Part shown: positions 25,598 through 34,054 of the stretch, one piece after another
Layout: each line of letters begins with the position of its first letter
How positions within the stretch are numbered: position 1 is the stretch's first letter
Source of the DNA: Desulfobacteraceae bacterium
GTDB taxonomy: Bacteria > Desulfobacterota > Desulfobacteria > Desulfobacterales > Desulfosarcinaceae
Reading direction: 5' to 3'
Length of the DNA stretch: 34,173 bases
Assembly: GCA_024230435.1 (NCBI GenBank)
Contig: JAAERL010001058.1
Coordinates: forward strand, 1 to 34,173
The notes under the pieces: model-generated
Told to the model about the DNA's origin: nothing
The model's input: only the letters and a program-made list of their open reading frames with translations
Database searches by the model: none
Made by a program: the position numbers and the translations under genes

Positions 25598-26148
25598 ACT
25601 ATTTCTTCAAGTTCATCACCAGAAATATTACTGCAATAACTGTTTCGGATGTGCTGTCCAGCTTGCTCATGATCTTTGCCAATCTAAACCGCCGTTTGCC
25701 CTGTCCAAATTTTCCTTCAATCGGGATACGGTCAAGTTCATCCTGACGGGCCTGTTTCTGTACCGCTTTTTGCTTTTCGATCTAACTGAGTGGCCGCCCC
25801 AACGCAGGTCCTGATAAACGGATACCATGTTTTTTGCAAAACTTAATTTCCTTTCGAGTTCGATTGATGGCGCCGGCATGAACTGATGCTGGATAATAGC
25901 CAAACCGGGCCCTATATGCTTCGGCCTGATCAATCAAATCATTCGGATCGTTATGCGCAAGCAATTCGCACTGACATGACGGGCGGACCTGGTCCGGAAC
26001 TTGAAAAGTTCTTGGCATAAGCTATTTCACATTCTTTCCAGGGGATAAACTTAGCCAGCTTCACCCAGCGATTATCGCTGCGCAACCGCCCATCAAAAAA
26101 AAGATTAATATTTTCGAATTCCATCTGCTTTAAATTGTGTTTATGCAT
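25598..26148 (-). pseudogene. Decayed IS5-type transposase (DUF772 plus DDE)
   Basis: Remains of one transposase on the minus strand. The N-terminus reads FENINLFFDGRLRSDNRW and LAKFIPWKECEIAYAKNFS. A middle piece reads YPASVHAGAINRTRKE and HGIRLSGPALGRPLS, followed by an in-frame TAG. The C-terminus reads DELDRIPIEGKFGQGKRRF and SETVIAVIFLVMNLKK. Full-length relatives have about 450-500 residues; about 300 residues between the first two pieces are lost. It is inactive. Terminal inverted repeats were not identified. Confidence 0.8.
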
Positions 26149-26269
26149 GAGTTTCCAGGTAAAAAGTGCAAATTTTGTTGATTTTTCAGGGTTTTAAACA
26201 TTTCAAGCCCATCTATATTCCATATTTTAATTGAAATTACAACATATTATCTATAGTTCAGGGAACCCC

Positions 26270-27184
26270 CTACATAATGACCCCTTTATTTATGCCTTCA
26301 GATATTTGTATTTTTGTACAATCTGAAAGATTTAATGTCTTTTTAATATGATAGGCGATGTTTTCAATAGTGCTTTCAACAGGCAGCCAGTTTAATATGC
26401 TATTGGGTGCTATAATCGCAACCGGGCCTTTTGTACCTCTATACTCTATCAGAACTGTATCGTGAATGTTTTTCAACTGTGGAAAATAGTCTGAAAGATC
26501 TTTGTATAAATTGCTGTTCTCAGGTGCGGTTTTATAAGATTCTGAAACAAAAAATGAGTTGTTGATAATTTTAAGGACTTTGGATGTCAGATCATAATCT
26601 AATTTTCCCTTAGTAAATATGCTAAGCATTCCGCTGTGGCCATGAAATTTTTGACAGTTACCCTGATGATTTTTTAATATATGATTATAAGACCAATATG
26701 TATTTTTATTTGAATAATCATTTAATTTCACTTTAAGTGATACGATGTTTTCCGGGCATAGTTCAAGAATAGAGTCCGCCAATAAGATTTCAAGGTTTTT
26801 CTTTATCTCTTTTTCAGTTACCATTGAATCTTCAAGCACAACAATGGTATCTTCAAATGTATTCATTGCAAACAACGATGGGCCGGAACTTGTAGTTATA
26901 TTTTCAGCTACGAGAAATTTTATATCTGAGATTTTAATCACAGAGGATTTTCTTGTAATAATTTTATGATCATATTGCTCTAAAATTTTTTTTGCTAATT
27001 TTTTGGCGTAACTAAAATCTAAGATTACATTATTATCATCATTGACTTTTCCTGCCCATTCAATATCAACTTTCCAACTTTGGCCCCTTGGCCCGATTTC
27101 GGGTAAAAGAAGGGCGCAGTCAATGTTGGTTACATCGTTAGTAAAGATTTTAATTTGGTTTGATTCAATCATCTGGCATGACAT
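26270..27184 (-). CDS. Two-domain PTPS/6-carboxytetrahydropterin synthase-like protein
   Basis: This 304-residue protein appears to be two T-fold halves. The first (about 10-155) has GPRGQSWKVDIEWAGKV and VILDFSYAKKLAKKILEQYD, the PTPS beta-strand and DFxxLK pattern, but lacks the zinc site. The second (about 160-304) has YNHILKNHQGNCQKFHGHSG: His168, His181 and His183 fit the zinc triad and Cys177 the catalytic cysteine of QueD (CxxxHGH). QueD/PTPS enzymes turn dihydroneopterin triphosphate, made by GTP cyclohydrolase I, into a pterin. folE lies 1.3 kb upstream on the same strand, separated by two insertions. QueD is normally about 120-150 residues, so this is a fusion; a pterin or deazapurine product is an inference. 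Confidence 0.8.
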   Translation of the reverse strand: MSCQMIESNQIKIFTNDVTNIDCALLLPEIGPRGQSWKVDIEWAGKVNDDNNVILDFSYAKKLAKKILEQYDHKIITRKSSVIKISDIKFLVAENITTSSGPSLFAMNTFEDTIVVLEDSMVTEKEIKKNLEILLADSILELCPENIVSLKVKLNDYSNKNTYWSYNHILKNHQGNCQKFHGHSGMLSIFTKGKLDYDLTSKVLKIINNSFFVSESYKTAPENSNLYKDLSDYFPQLKNIHDTVLIEYRGTKGPVAIIAPNSILNWLPVESTIENIAYHIKKTLNLSDCTKIQISEGINKGVIM

Positions 27185-27231
27185 AATATATTTTTCCTTT
27201 TTTAGCTTAGTAAGCGGTTTTGAAACCGATT

Positions 27232-27836
27232 CTAGTTGTTACTGAATTCGCACCATGGAAACACTACCCAGTCCTTAACTTTTTTCCGATAATTTCAGCC
27301 TCGTTATCGATATTCATGCCGTTATAATTTGCAAGATTCGCAACTATCAAAGCGCTTGTAACGTTGGCGCCAAACTCGGAAATTTTATTTTTTCCAAAAT
27401 CCAAGTCGATCCTTCACCAATAATATCATCAACGAGCAGCACGTTTTTACCTTTGATATTTTCAAGGTTGGCTGTATAGGTTAGCTTAGGCGATTTGCAG
27501 TTAAAGAATATACCATCTTGCATGTCTTTTTCCCCATCTTGTATGTTATGCTAAAGGTGCGAATACGTAAAGTATGCAAACTTTGGCATGTTTTGAAGAC
27601 GAAAAAAAATCTAAGCCCAATATGGTACCTGTTAAGATGCTATATTTTTTTCCGCCAATCACCTTAGAGGAATTTTACCGAATGGCTGCTGTCACTTGCC
27701 GTTCGGATTACACCAATAGATCCGAAATCGCGCACATTCATCAAATGAGACAAATGCACACCGATAATAAGCCCTACTCTGGATATTCCAATTATTTTAT
27801 CAAATTTATTTTTGAGTAATTTTTTTCTATAAAACG
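27232..27836 (-). pseudogene. Phosphoribosyltransferase gene broken by a repeat copy and an IscB element
   Basis: Two pieces of one type I phosphoribosyltransferase flank repeat copy E. The 5' piece (27836-27667) reads FDKIIGISRVGLIIGVHL and MNVRDFGSIGVIRTASDS. The 3' piece (27485-27232) reads NIKGKNVLLVDDIIGEGST, with the PRPP-binding VDD motif, then after a one-base frameshift FGANVTSALIVANLANYNG and KDWVVFPW before TAG at 27234. The pattern resembles xanthine/hypoxanthine-type enzymes. The N-terminal ~25 residues are missing and the reading frame stops at the border of the IscB element. It is non-functional. It sits between folE and the PTPS gene on the same strand, so it was probably part of that operon. 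Confidence 0.85.
27486..27666 (-). repeat. Dispersed MITE-like repeat, copy E, inverted and inside a gene
   Basis: This 181-bp copy lies in the opposite orientation to the others. In plus-strand reading it begins TTAGGCGATTTGCAGTTAAA and ends CCGCCAATCACCTTA. It interrupts a phosphoribosyltransferase frame, which proves that the repeat inserts as a discrete unit. Candidate target duplications (TTAG or CTA) are too short to decide by eye. Confidence 0.88.
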
Positions 27837-27838
27837 AT

Positions 27839-27885
27839 GAGGCGAGAAAACCCCAAGGTCTTTAGCCTTGGGGATGAATCGCCTC
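27839..27885. terminator. Terminal hairpin of the IscB element
   Basis: Nested stem: an outer 7-bp GAGGCGA/TCGCCTC and an inner perfect 8-bp CCCCAAGG/CCTTGGGG around a 7-base loop (27851-27873). On the minus strand the inner stem is followed by TTTTC, so it may also end iscB transcription. Such imperfect terminal hairpins are recognised by IS200/IS605-type TnpA. Confidence 0.75.
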
Positions 27886-27892
27886 TGTGCTA

Positions 27893-28177
27893 TTATCCCT
27901 GTGATTGAATATATTTGCTTACAGTATCAATTGACGCTTTTTCAATCGAACAACAAAAATATCCATCACTCCAAATCGAATAACCGATATTTGAATATCC
28001 GGCATCGATTCCCAGGATTAATTCCTGCTTTGTTTGCTCAGCAGGGTATTTGAGTTGAATGGTAAACGCACTGTGGCAGACAATCACCGCTTTGCCTTGT
28101 TTCAACAATAATCGGGATTTTCGGCAATTTGCAGGCATCAACGGTCTGCCGCTCATATTTGTGACACATGCAACCAA
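27893..28177 (-). pseudogene. iscB: Truncated IscB (PLMP and RuvC-I only)
   Basis: The 94-residue frame starts with TTG after AAAGGAA and shows the IscB N-terminal PLMP/RRXRR domain: SGRPLMPANCRKSRLLLKQG, KAVIVCHSAFTIQLKY, then the RuvC-I motif LILGIDAGYSNIGYSIW with the catalytic Asp in GIDAG. Full IscB has about 400-500 residues; the arginine-rich bridge helix, RuvC-II/III and HNH parts are missing, and the frame closes after TVSKYIQSQG. It cannot cut DNA by itself. The intact PLMP domain contacts the omega RNA in full IscB, so RNA binding by the remnant is conceivable. The omega RNA lies directly upstream. Confidence 0.85.
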
Positions 28178-28189
28178 TTCGATTTCCTT

Positions 28190-28500
28190 TTTGAATTTTG
28201 GCGGATACTCTCAAGTTCCGTCTCTCTTTACAAGAGAGTGATCCACTTCGCCAATGTTACAAAGGGTTTTTACCGGCAACACTACCCCTTGCCCTCAGGT
28301 ATGTTTAATCACCGGCCAAAGTGCCTGGAACGTGTGGAGTATTCCAGGGTGGCTATATTTTCCAGTGTAACGAAGCTCTCAAAGAGCTTAGGCTAATCAA
28401 CCGGGCTTAAGAGTTACCTCTCAAGCCCCTCGGTATTTAGCCGAAGGGTTGTTGACTCCTTGATCCGTTTCGATATTGGGTCTGAGAGCCAGGGAGCCGT
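28190..28500 (-). ncRNA. IscB omega RNA (HEARO RNA)
   Basis: A ~310-base highly structured region lies directly before iscB. Hairpins visible by eye: CTCTCTT/AAGAGAG (28222-28238), CCTGGAA/TTCCAGG (28324-28348), AAGCTCT/AGAGCTT (28373-28389), GGGCTTAAGAG/CTCTCAAGCCC (28403-28428) and CCCTCGG/CCGAAGGG (28427-28448). On the minus strand AAGCTCTTTGAGAGCTTCGT and TGTAACATTGGCGAAGTGGA agree with my memory of known omega RNA scaffolds. In functional systems the guide is the flanking DNA at the 5' end; here that is the 3' end of folE. The stems are well preserved although IscB is broken. Exact borders need covariance analysis. Confidence 0.82.
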
Positions 28501-29112
28501 TTATGCCTTAATATATTGATAGAATTCATCAAGGTGTTTTTTATCTTCCTTAAATATACCTTTCATTGCCTGTGTTACAGTACTGCTTCCTTGTTTTTGA
28601 ACTCCCCGCATGACCATGCACATATGAGCTGAATCTATCATTACAACGACCCCTTTGGGGTTTAATATTGCTTGCAATGTTTCAGCTATTTGTTCAGTAA
28701 GCCTTTCCTGGACTTGTAATCTTCTTGCAAAAACATCACAGATTCTTGGTATTTTAGATAAACCAATAACCTTGCCGTCAGGGATGTATCCAACATGCGC
28801 TTTGCCGATTATCGGCAGCAGATGATGTTCGCATGTGCTGAATATGTCTATATCTTTTACGACTACGATCTCTGTATTTTTTTCATTGAATATTGCTCCG
28901 TTTACTATTTTATTAATATCTTCAGAATACCCCCCTGTCAGGAATTTTAATGATTTAGCAACTCTTTCAGGTGTTTTTATCAGGCCTTCACGGTTCGGAT
29001 TCTCACCAAGCTCCAATAAAATATTTGAAATACTGGCTTCAATCGATTCAAAATATATGTCTTCTTTTTCATTTTTTAATAAAGTATCGTTCATTTTGTA
29101 ATTCACTTTCAT
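28501..29112 (-). CDS. folE: GTP cyclohydrolase I (FolE type)
   Basis: This 203-residue enzyme opens GTP to dihydroneopterin triphosphate, the first step of folate, pterin and queuosine routes. Zinc ligands Cys94 and His97 in [10 protein letters not shown] and Cys165 in [15 protein letters not shown] are present. Other signatures are [20 protein letters not shown] and [20 protein letters not shown]. The first ATG follows AAGGGA closely; a second ATG at 29097 is also possible and would shorten the protein by 5 residues. The stop codon is directly followed by the IscB element. The neighbouring PTPS gene suggests a common pathway. The protein looks intact and functional. Confidence 0.94.
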   Translation of the reverse strand: MKVNYKMNDTLLKNEKEDIYFESIEASISNILLELGENPNREGLIKTPERVAKSLKFLTGGYSEDINKIVNGAIFNEKNTEIVVVKDIDIFSTCEHHLLPIIGKAHVGYIPDGKVIGLSKIPRICDVFARRLQVQERLTEQIAETLQAILNPKGVVVMIDSAHMCMVMRGVQKQGSSTVTQAMKGIFKEDKKHLDEFYQYIKA

Positions 29113-29617
29113 AGTCCCTTTTTCAACTTTTTGAATTTTGATCCTTTAAAGTGGCAAAATATATCAACAAAAATTTAGACAAACAATAAATTCATCTAAA
29201 ATAAGGAGACCTAAACCAGAATGAAATTCAGACAGGAAATTCAGATCAAATCAGCGGCAGTTTTCAAATCTAATCTATTGTTGTAATGCTTTATTTAATG
29301 CAGTATTAAAAAAATATGAACAAATAACTTGCAATCAAACTGCATTATTATAAAGTCACCTGTATAATTGTAAAAAAATTAACTAATTAATTAATTCAGT
29401 AGTAAATAATTCACAGGCTTTCAAATGTCAAGCGGTTATCTTTTTTTCATACAGGGTAACCGCATTTGGATTTTTAAGGTAATGGTTGATCAGTGGTAAG
29501 CTGATCCAAACGTATAAACCTAAAAAATATTGAAATATTTGTATAAAACATAACGTTTCTTATTGTGATGTGCTAACCATAGAAAATGTTATAACTATTT
29601 GTAGGGTGGGCGATGTG
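29113..29617. other. AT-rich intergenic with hairpins, no gene
   Basis: Upstream of folE. A long hairpin at 29422-29468 pairs CAAATG and GCGGTTA with TAACCGC and ATTTG around a T-rich loop. A second pairs TTGATCAG with CTGATCCAA at about 29485-29509. A 21-codon frame at 29221 has a ribosome-like AAGGAG, but I do not call it. Confidence 0.45.
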
Positions 29618-30749
29618 ATGATAAGTAAATTTCATAGTATAATCGAGTATTCCCCGAATATGAAAAATCCAAGACACAACAATAGACGTCATCAGCTAAT
29701 GGTATAATCACTGTCCGCAATATGTTCTGTTATTTGCAATCTATACAGTTTCGAACATATCATTGAGTCCGGTCGTGCAAAGTATAAATGGTTTAAAAAT
29801 TTTTGGCTCTTCCACATAGCATCCCGTATGAAGATACCTTTGAACGTGTATTTGCCGGAATCAATCCTGATGAATTCAAAAGCAGATCAAAAAGATACTT
29901 TATGGATCGGATACAACAAATTACCATACTGGCCGGAGGAAATAATTGATAGTGATGGAAAAACACTTCGCCGGTCACATGATAATAGTAATGGTAAGTT
30001 GGCTATAAACATGGTCAGGGCATGGATTTGTGCTAATAAGCTTGTGGTCGGCCAAATTAAAACAGACGAAAAATTAAATGAAATTGCCGAAAACCCAAAT
30101 CTTCTTATAGCTCTGGAAATTCAGGGCAGGTATTGTTACGATTGATGCAATAGAGTATCAGAAAAAAAATCAAAAAACCCATGTATGGAAAAATGCTGGT
30201 TATGTGCTTTTTTTTGAAATTTAACCAAAGCAATTTATATAAAGATGTCAAATCACATTTTTTCAATACCAAATAGAATACAACTTCAAGGACGTATTTT
30301 TCGACTATCATGGAACCGTGGATGCCGGTCATGGCCGAATCGAGATCCGTAAGAGCTGGAGAACTTCTGACATCGAACGGTTTGAAGGCAAAAAAATCGC
30401 AAAAAGCTGGAAACACCATGCATGGCCCAACTGGTAAGACAGTTTCCAGACATAACTCAAACACAGGTGAGCTATTACCCCGGCAGTATCGAAAGTAAAT
30501 CTGAACGCTATGCAACTGCAATGTGAAATCACCGGAACATAGAAAATAGCCATCGCTGAGTTTCAGACGTGTCCTTTCATAAAAGTCAAAGCAGGGGCGG
30601 AAATGATAATGCCTCTGAAAATTTCAAGTTGCTCAGACATATAGCGTTGAATTTTATAAAAAGGAAAAGTCATTGAAAAAAGCATCAAGCCTAAACGGCT
30701 CAGAGCCGGATTGGATAATGATTACCTTCTCAAGGTATTGACCTCATGA
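29618..30749 (+). pseudogene. Frameshifted ISAs1-family transposase
   Basis: Pieces in changing frames together follow the ISAs1 transposase from end to end. ATG at 29618 gives HSIIEYSPNMKNPRHNNRRH; then IPYEDTFERVFAGINPDEF; DGKTLRRSHDNSNGKLAINM and VGQIKTDEKLNEIAENP; IVTIDAIEYQKK; and finally LRHIALNFIKKEKSLKK and RLRAGLDNDYLLKVLTS ending in TGA at 30749. The length (1.13 kb) is that of an intact gene, so decay was by small indels and stops rather than deletion. It is inactive. It lies at the right edge of the AT-rich island. Confidence 0.88.
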
Positions 30750-30905
30750 TTTCTAAATACGGTTGCCCCGATGATTGATATTTTAGAAGTTTAACAGTTG
30801 ATTGGATTATGTTAACTTGCGATTTGCATTGTGCGAAAAAGTCTATGTTCGGGACATAATTTTGAGCGAACAACCGGCGGTTTGTCTGATAGGGAGAGTT
30901 TTTTT

Positions 30906-31055
30906 ATGCGTGTAGATGTTTTAGGGGTTTGGAAAAATCAAAGACAACATAGATCACGGCATGCAAAAGGGGTTGATTTTCAATTTCCGGAACTTTTAAT
31001 CCGTTTTTCATTTTGGGGCGCTTTTGCCAAGGTCTGCAGGCTTGGGGCGCTCTGA
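30906..31055 (+). CDS. Candidate small ORF coupled to the methyltransferase gene
   Basis: A frame of 49 residues starts with ATG at 30906 after GGGAGAG (8 bases) and ends in TGA overlapping the methyltransferase ATG (TGATG). It is basic in the middle (NQRQHRSRHAKG) and ends FSFWGAFAKVCRLGAL. I recognise no family. The stop-start overlap suggests translational coupling, and the methyltransferase ATG has no strong ribosome site of its own. It could be a leader peptide, a RiPP-type precursor for the neighbouring radical SAM enzyme, or chance. Confidence 0.35.
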   Translation: MRVDVLGVWKNQRQHRSRHAKGVDFQFPELLIRFSFWGAFAKVCRLGAL

Positions 31056-32632
31056 TGGACGGGCCGTTGCTAACATTTCAAAACGCGGACCCTGCAAAAC
31101 GGCATTTTCAGTACCTGGAAGATCTGGCTACCGCCTATTGGTATTCGCAAGTGTTGTTTACGGCCATTGAATTGCAGCTTTTTGATCATATAGAATCCCA
31201 TGGTCCCTCGGATGCCGAATTGGCCCAAGCCGCCGCTTGCCGTCCGGCAGAGCTTGGACGGCTTTTGCCGGTATTGCAGAACATGGAGTTGATTCAAAAA
31301 AAGAACGGACGCTGGTACAATAGTCAATTGGCCCGCTCTTATCTGCTGAGCCGGGAACCTGACTACATGGGTGATTTTTTGCTCTATCGGCGTTACATGC
31401 AACCCAATTGGCAGCAGTTGACTCAAAAGGTGTCTCTTGAATCCAAACCTGATTCCAAAGCAGCTTCTAAACCGCTGACAGCCAAGGACGATTATGAACG
31501 CCGTAACTATCATTACGTGCAGGCCGTGGATCGGCTCGCAAGGCTTAAAGCTCCGGAAATAAAAATTTTGCTCGAAGAACAGTCCTGGTCGCCGCCCATA
31601 CTGGATATAGGTGGCGGAGCCGGAGCCCTGGGCCGTGAATTAATAGGCGCGTTTGACAGCGGCGCAGCGGTATTGCTTGATTTGCCTGAAGTATTACATG
31701 CCGCCCGCCGGATTTATTCCGATAACCAGGCATGGCAGCGTGTACATGCAGTGGCAGGAGATTTTCGGGGGGCTTTGCCTTTTAATAGCAATCAAAAATT
31801 CGGTCTGATCATAATGAGCAATTTTTTACACGCATATGGCGCTTATGAAGCTTGCGAATTGCTTTCAAAGGCAATTGGTTTACTGCAAGCCGATGGAATT
31901 TTGTTGATCCACGATTATTTCCCGGACCGGCGAGGCGCTTCGATTGCCCGGGGCGGTCTGCACGATTTAAATATGATGCTCAATACCTTCAACGGTCAAT
32001 GTCATAGTGCTGAAAAAATTGTGAGCTGGTTGGATAAGGACGCCGGAATACGATGCCGTGTCATGGATTTGCCCTCGGATTCTTCTATTATTCTGGCCGG
32101 TGATCATCTGGCGCAAAGCAAAGGCGATCAGCGATTAAGCTGTTTGGCCCATCAAGCGCATCGGACCGGTTTTCGCCGGGCAAAACTTCTAGAGGCCGGT
32201 CAAATCAAGGTATCGCCCTGGGTTCGGGTTAAATGCCGTTGCGGTTGTCCTTTATACGGACAAAAATTGCATTGTCCGCCCAATAGTCCAAATGAAACTA
32301 TGACGGCCAAACTGGTTGCGGATTATCGTTGTGCTTTGATTTTGGAAGGCGCTCCGCCGGTGCGGCAATTTAATCAGCAATTGCTGGCCTTGGAAAAAAA
32401 AGCATTTTTAGCCGGGTTTCATAAGGCTCTGGTTTTTACCGCCGGCCCTTGTCCGCTTTGCGATAAATGTCCTGATGATGGATCGTGCCGGTTCCCGCAG
32501 CAAGCACGGCCGTCCATGGAGGCCTGCGGGATAGATGTTTATCAAACCGCCCGGCGGGCCGGGATAGATCTTGATCCTGTTGTGGATAAAATGGATTATG
32601 TTAAATATATCGCAATGTTATTGATAGAGTAG
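31055..32632 (+). CDS. O-methyltransferase fused to DUF2284 metal-binding domain
   Basis: This 525-residue fusion has three parts. Residues ~10-110 form a winged-helix dimerisation domain like that of small-molecule O-methyltransferases. Residues ~165-340 form a class I SAM domain (PPILDIGGGAGALGRELIG, then FGLIIMSNFLHAYGAYEACE and DGILLIHDYFPD). Residues ~360-520 are a DUF2284 domain with VKCRCGCPLYGQKLHCPPNS and CPLCDKCPDDGSC, FPQQARPSMEACGIDVYQT, a cysteine-rich putative metal/Fe-S site. I prefer ATG at 31055 to the upstream TTG at 31013 because 14 residues before it do not fit the family. The radical SAM gene starts 2 bases after the stop, so they work together. A methylated small molecule or cofactor is a reasonable guess. 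Confidence 0.85.
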   Translation: MDGPLLTFQNADPAKRHFQYLEDLATAYWYSQVLFTAIELQLFDHIESHGPSDAELAQAAACRPAELGRLLPVLQNMELIQKKNGRWYNSQLARSYLLSREPDYMGDFLLYRRYMQPNWQQLTQKVSLESKPDSKAASKPLTAKDDYERRNYHYVQAVDRLARLKAPEIKILLEEQSWSPPILDIGGGAGALGRELIGAFDSGAAVLLDLPEVLHAARRIYSDNQAWQRVHAVAGDFRGALPFNSNQKFGLIIMSNFLHAYGAYEACELLSKAIGLLQADGILLIHDYFPDRRGASIARGGLHDLNMMLNTFNGQCHSAEKIVSWLDKDAGIRCRVMDLPSDSSIILAGDHLAQSKGDQRLSCLAHQAHRTGFRRAKLLEAGQIKVSPWVRVKCRCGCPLYGQKLHCPPNSPNETMTAKLVADYRCALILEGAPPVRQFNQQLLALEKKAFLAGFHKALVFTAGPCPLCDKCPDDGSCRFPQQARPSMEACGIDVYQTARRAGIDLDPVVDKMDYVKYIAMLLIE

Positions 32633-32634
32633 TA

Positions 32635-33981
32635 ATGTATATGCGGATTTTACTTGTACAACTGCCCACTTCCCATCTTGGAGCAGGAGAAAAAGTCTAT
32701 CCCCTGGGGCTGGCGCGCCTGTCAGGGATTGTACCTTTGCAGACGGATAAAACCACCCTGGATATGAACTTATCGCCCGATCCCTGGCTGGCGTTAAAAC
32801 AGCGGCTTGAGCAAATGCAGCCCCAGGTGACGGCCCTGTCGTTTCGTAATCTTGATCCGCTGGCCGGTCACCAGGGCTCCTATCTTACATCGTTTGTCAC
32901 GGCTGTCCGCCTGGTGCGGCTCATCTGCCCAAAGTGCCGTATCATCGCAGGCGGGCCTGCCTTTTCGCTTTTTGCCCGTGAGTTGATGCAGGTCTGTCCA
33001 CAGGTCGATTTCGGACTGGTGGGTGAAGCAGAAGAAGTTTTTGCCGGACTAATCGATGCCAATGGACCGTCTTTATCTACACCTGGGCTGGTTTGGCGCG
33101 ATAACGGCCAACTTCGTTTTAATGCGCCTGAATACAAACCGGCACTGGATAAATTGCCAGTGCCCGATATTAAAAGCTTTAATCCTCGCACCTATCTGGA
33201 GCACAACCGTTATGTAGCCGCAATAGGTATCGAGGGTAAGCGGGGGTGCGATCTGCAGTGCGGTTATTGCGTCTATCCGCAGATCGGCGGTGCGCGTACG
33301 CGGCTTCGGCCTCCTGTAAGCATCATCGATGAAATTGAATTTTTCCATCATGAGACCGGTGCTGAACTGTTTCATTTTACTGACGGTGTGGTCAATCGTC
33401 CGGCCGATCATTTTGAGGCTGTTTGCCTTGAGCTTAAACGGCGTAAATTAAAGGTGCAATGGTCCGGCTTTTTCAGGGAGGATACACTCAGCGCTCGGCA
33501 ACTGGACCTTGCCCGCAAAACCGGACTGTCAGCAGTCTATCTTAGCGGCGATGCTTTAAGCGGCAAGGGACTCAAGGTGCTCAACAAGCGTTTGATACGC
33601 GATGATTTGTTTCGCGCAGCGCGATTGCTGGCCCAAAGCGGCCTTTTAACGGTCTGTCATTTTCTGGTCAACCTTCCTGGTGAAACCGAAGACGATGCGT
33701 TGCAGGCGCAACAGACTTTGGAAGCGATTTTGGAACTGCATGCGCCCGCGGGTAATTTAGGCGCGGTTATTTTTAACACGGTGCGCTTGTATCCCGGTGC
33801 GCCCCTGACCCGCCGCCTGATACGTCAAAAAATGATACCTTCGGATATAAATCTGCTTTACCCGGTCTATTTTGATCCACCGGAAGGCGCTCACAGGCGT
33901 CACGAGTTAGAGACGCTTTGTCATGCGGCAACGACCTTCGCCTACCTTGATTTAAGATTATCCAGTGAGAATTCCCGGTAA
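32635..33981 (+). CDS. B12-binding domain radical SAM protein
   Basis: This 448-residue enzyme has an N-terminal cobalamin-binding Rossmann domain (about 1-140: MRILLVQLPTSHLGAGEKVY, IIAGGPAFSLF, DFGLVGEAEEVFAGL) and a radical SAM barrel (about 190-400). The cluster motif CxxxCxxC is C205, C209, C212 in KRGCDLQCGYCVYPQIGG. Such proteins carry out C-methylation, ring contraction or other radical steps on small molecules. It starts 2 bases after the methyltransferase-DUF2284 stop; ATG at 32641 is an alternative start that removes two residues. The pair is a conserved-looking cassette, but I cannot name its product. Confidence 0.92.
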   Translation: MYMRILLVQLPTSHLGAGEKVYPLGLARLSGIVPLQTDKTTLDMNLSPDPWLALKQRLEQMQPQVTALSFRNLDPLAGHQGSYLTSFVTAVRLVRLICPKCRIIAGGPAFSLFARELMQVCPQVDFGLVGEAEEVFAGLIDANGPSLSTPGLVWRDNGQLRFNAPEYKPALDKLPVPDIKSFNPRTYLEHNRYVAAIGIEGKRGCDLQCGYCVYPQIGGARTRLRPPVSIIDEIEFFHHETGAELFHFTDGVVNRPADHFEAVCLELKRRKLKVQWSGFFREDTLSARQLDLARKTGLSAVYLSGDALSGKGLKVLNKRLIRDDLFRAARLLAQSGLLTVCHFLVNLPGETEDDALQAQQTLEAILELHAPAGNLGAVIFNTVRLYPGAPLTRRLIRQKMIPSDINLLYPVYFDPPEGAHRRHELETLCHAATTFAYLDLRLSSENSR

Positions 33982-34054
33982 TTTATTCCCGGGATGAATC
34001 GCTGAATGCCTTATGCTATTTGCACTATATGTAATATTATAAATATTTTTTTTA

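Larger units (their letters stand above)
27837..28500 (-). mobile_element. Decayed IscB (OMEGA/HEARO) element
   Basis: From folE toward the phosphoribosyltransferase the minus strand reads: omega RNA, truncated iscB, terminal hairpin, then TCAT (ATGA on the plus strand at 27837-27840). HEARO elements are reported to insert next to ATGA-like sites, which fits. The left border lies at or just after the folE stop codon at 28501. The element has lost most of IscB and has no transposase, so it can move only in trans, if at all. Confidence 0.75.

Noticed and set aside
28190-28500. Riboswitch controlling folE
   Set aside because: The structured region lies downstream of folE on its strand and directly upstream of an IscB-type frame; omega RNA explains it better.
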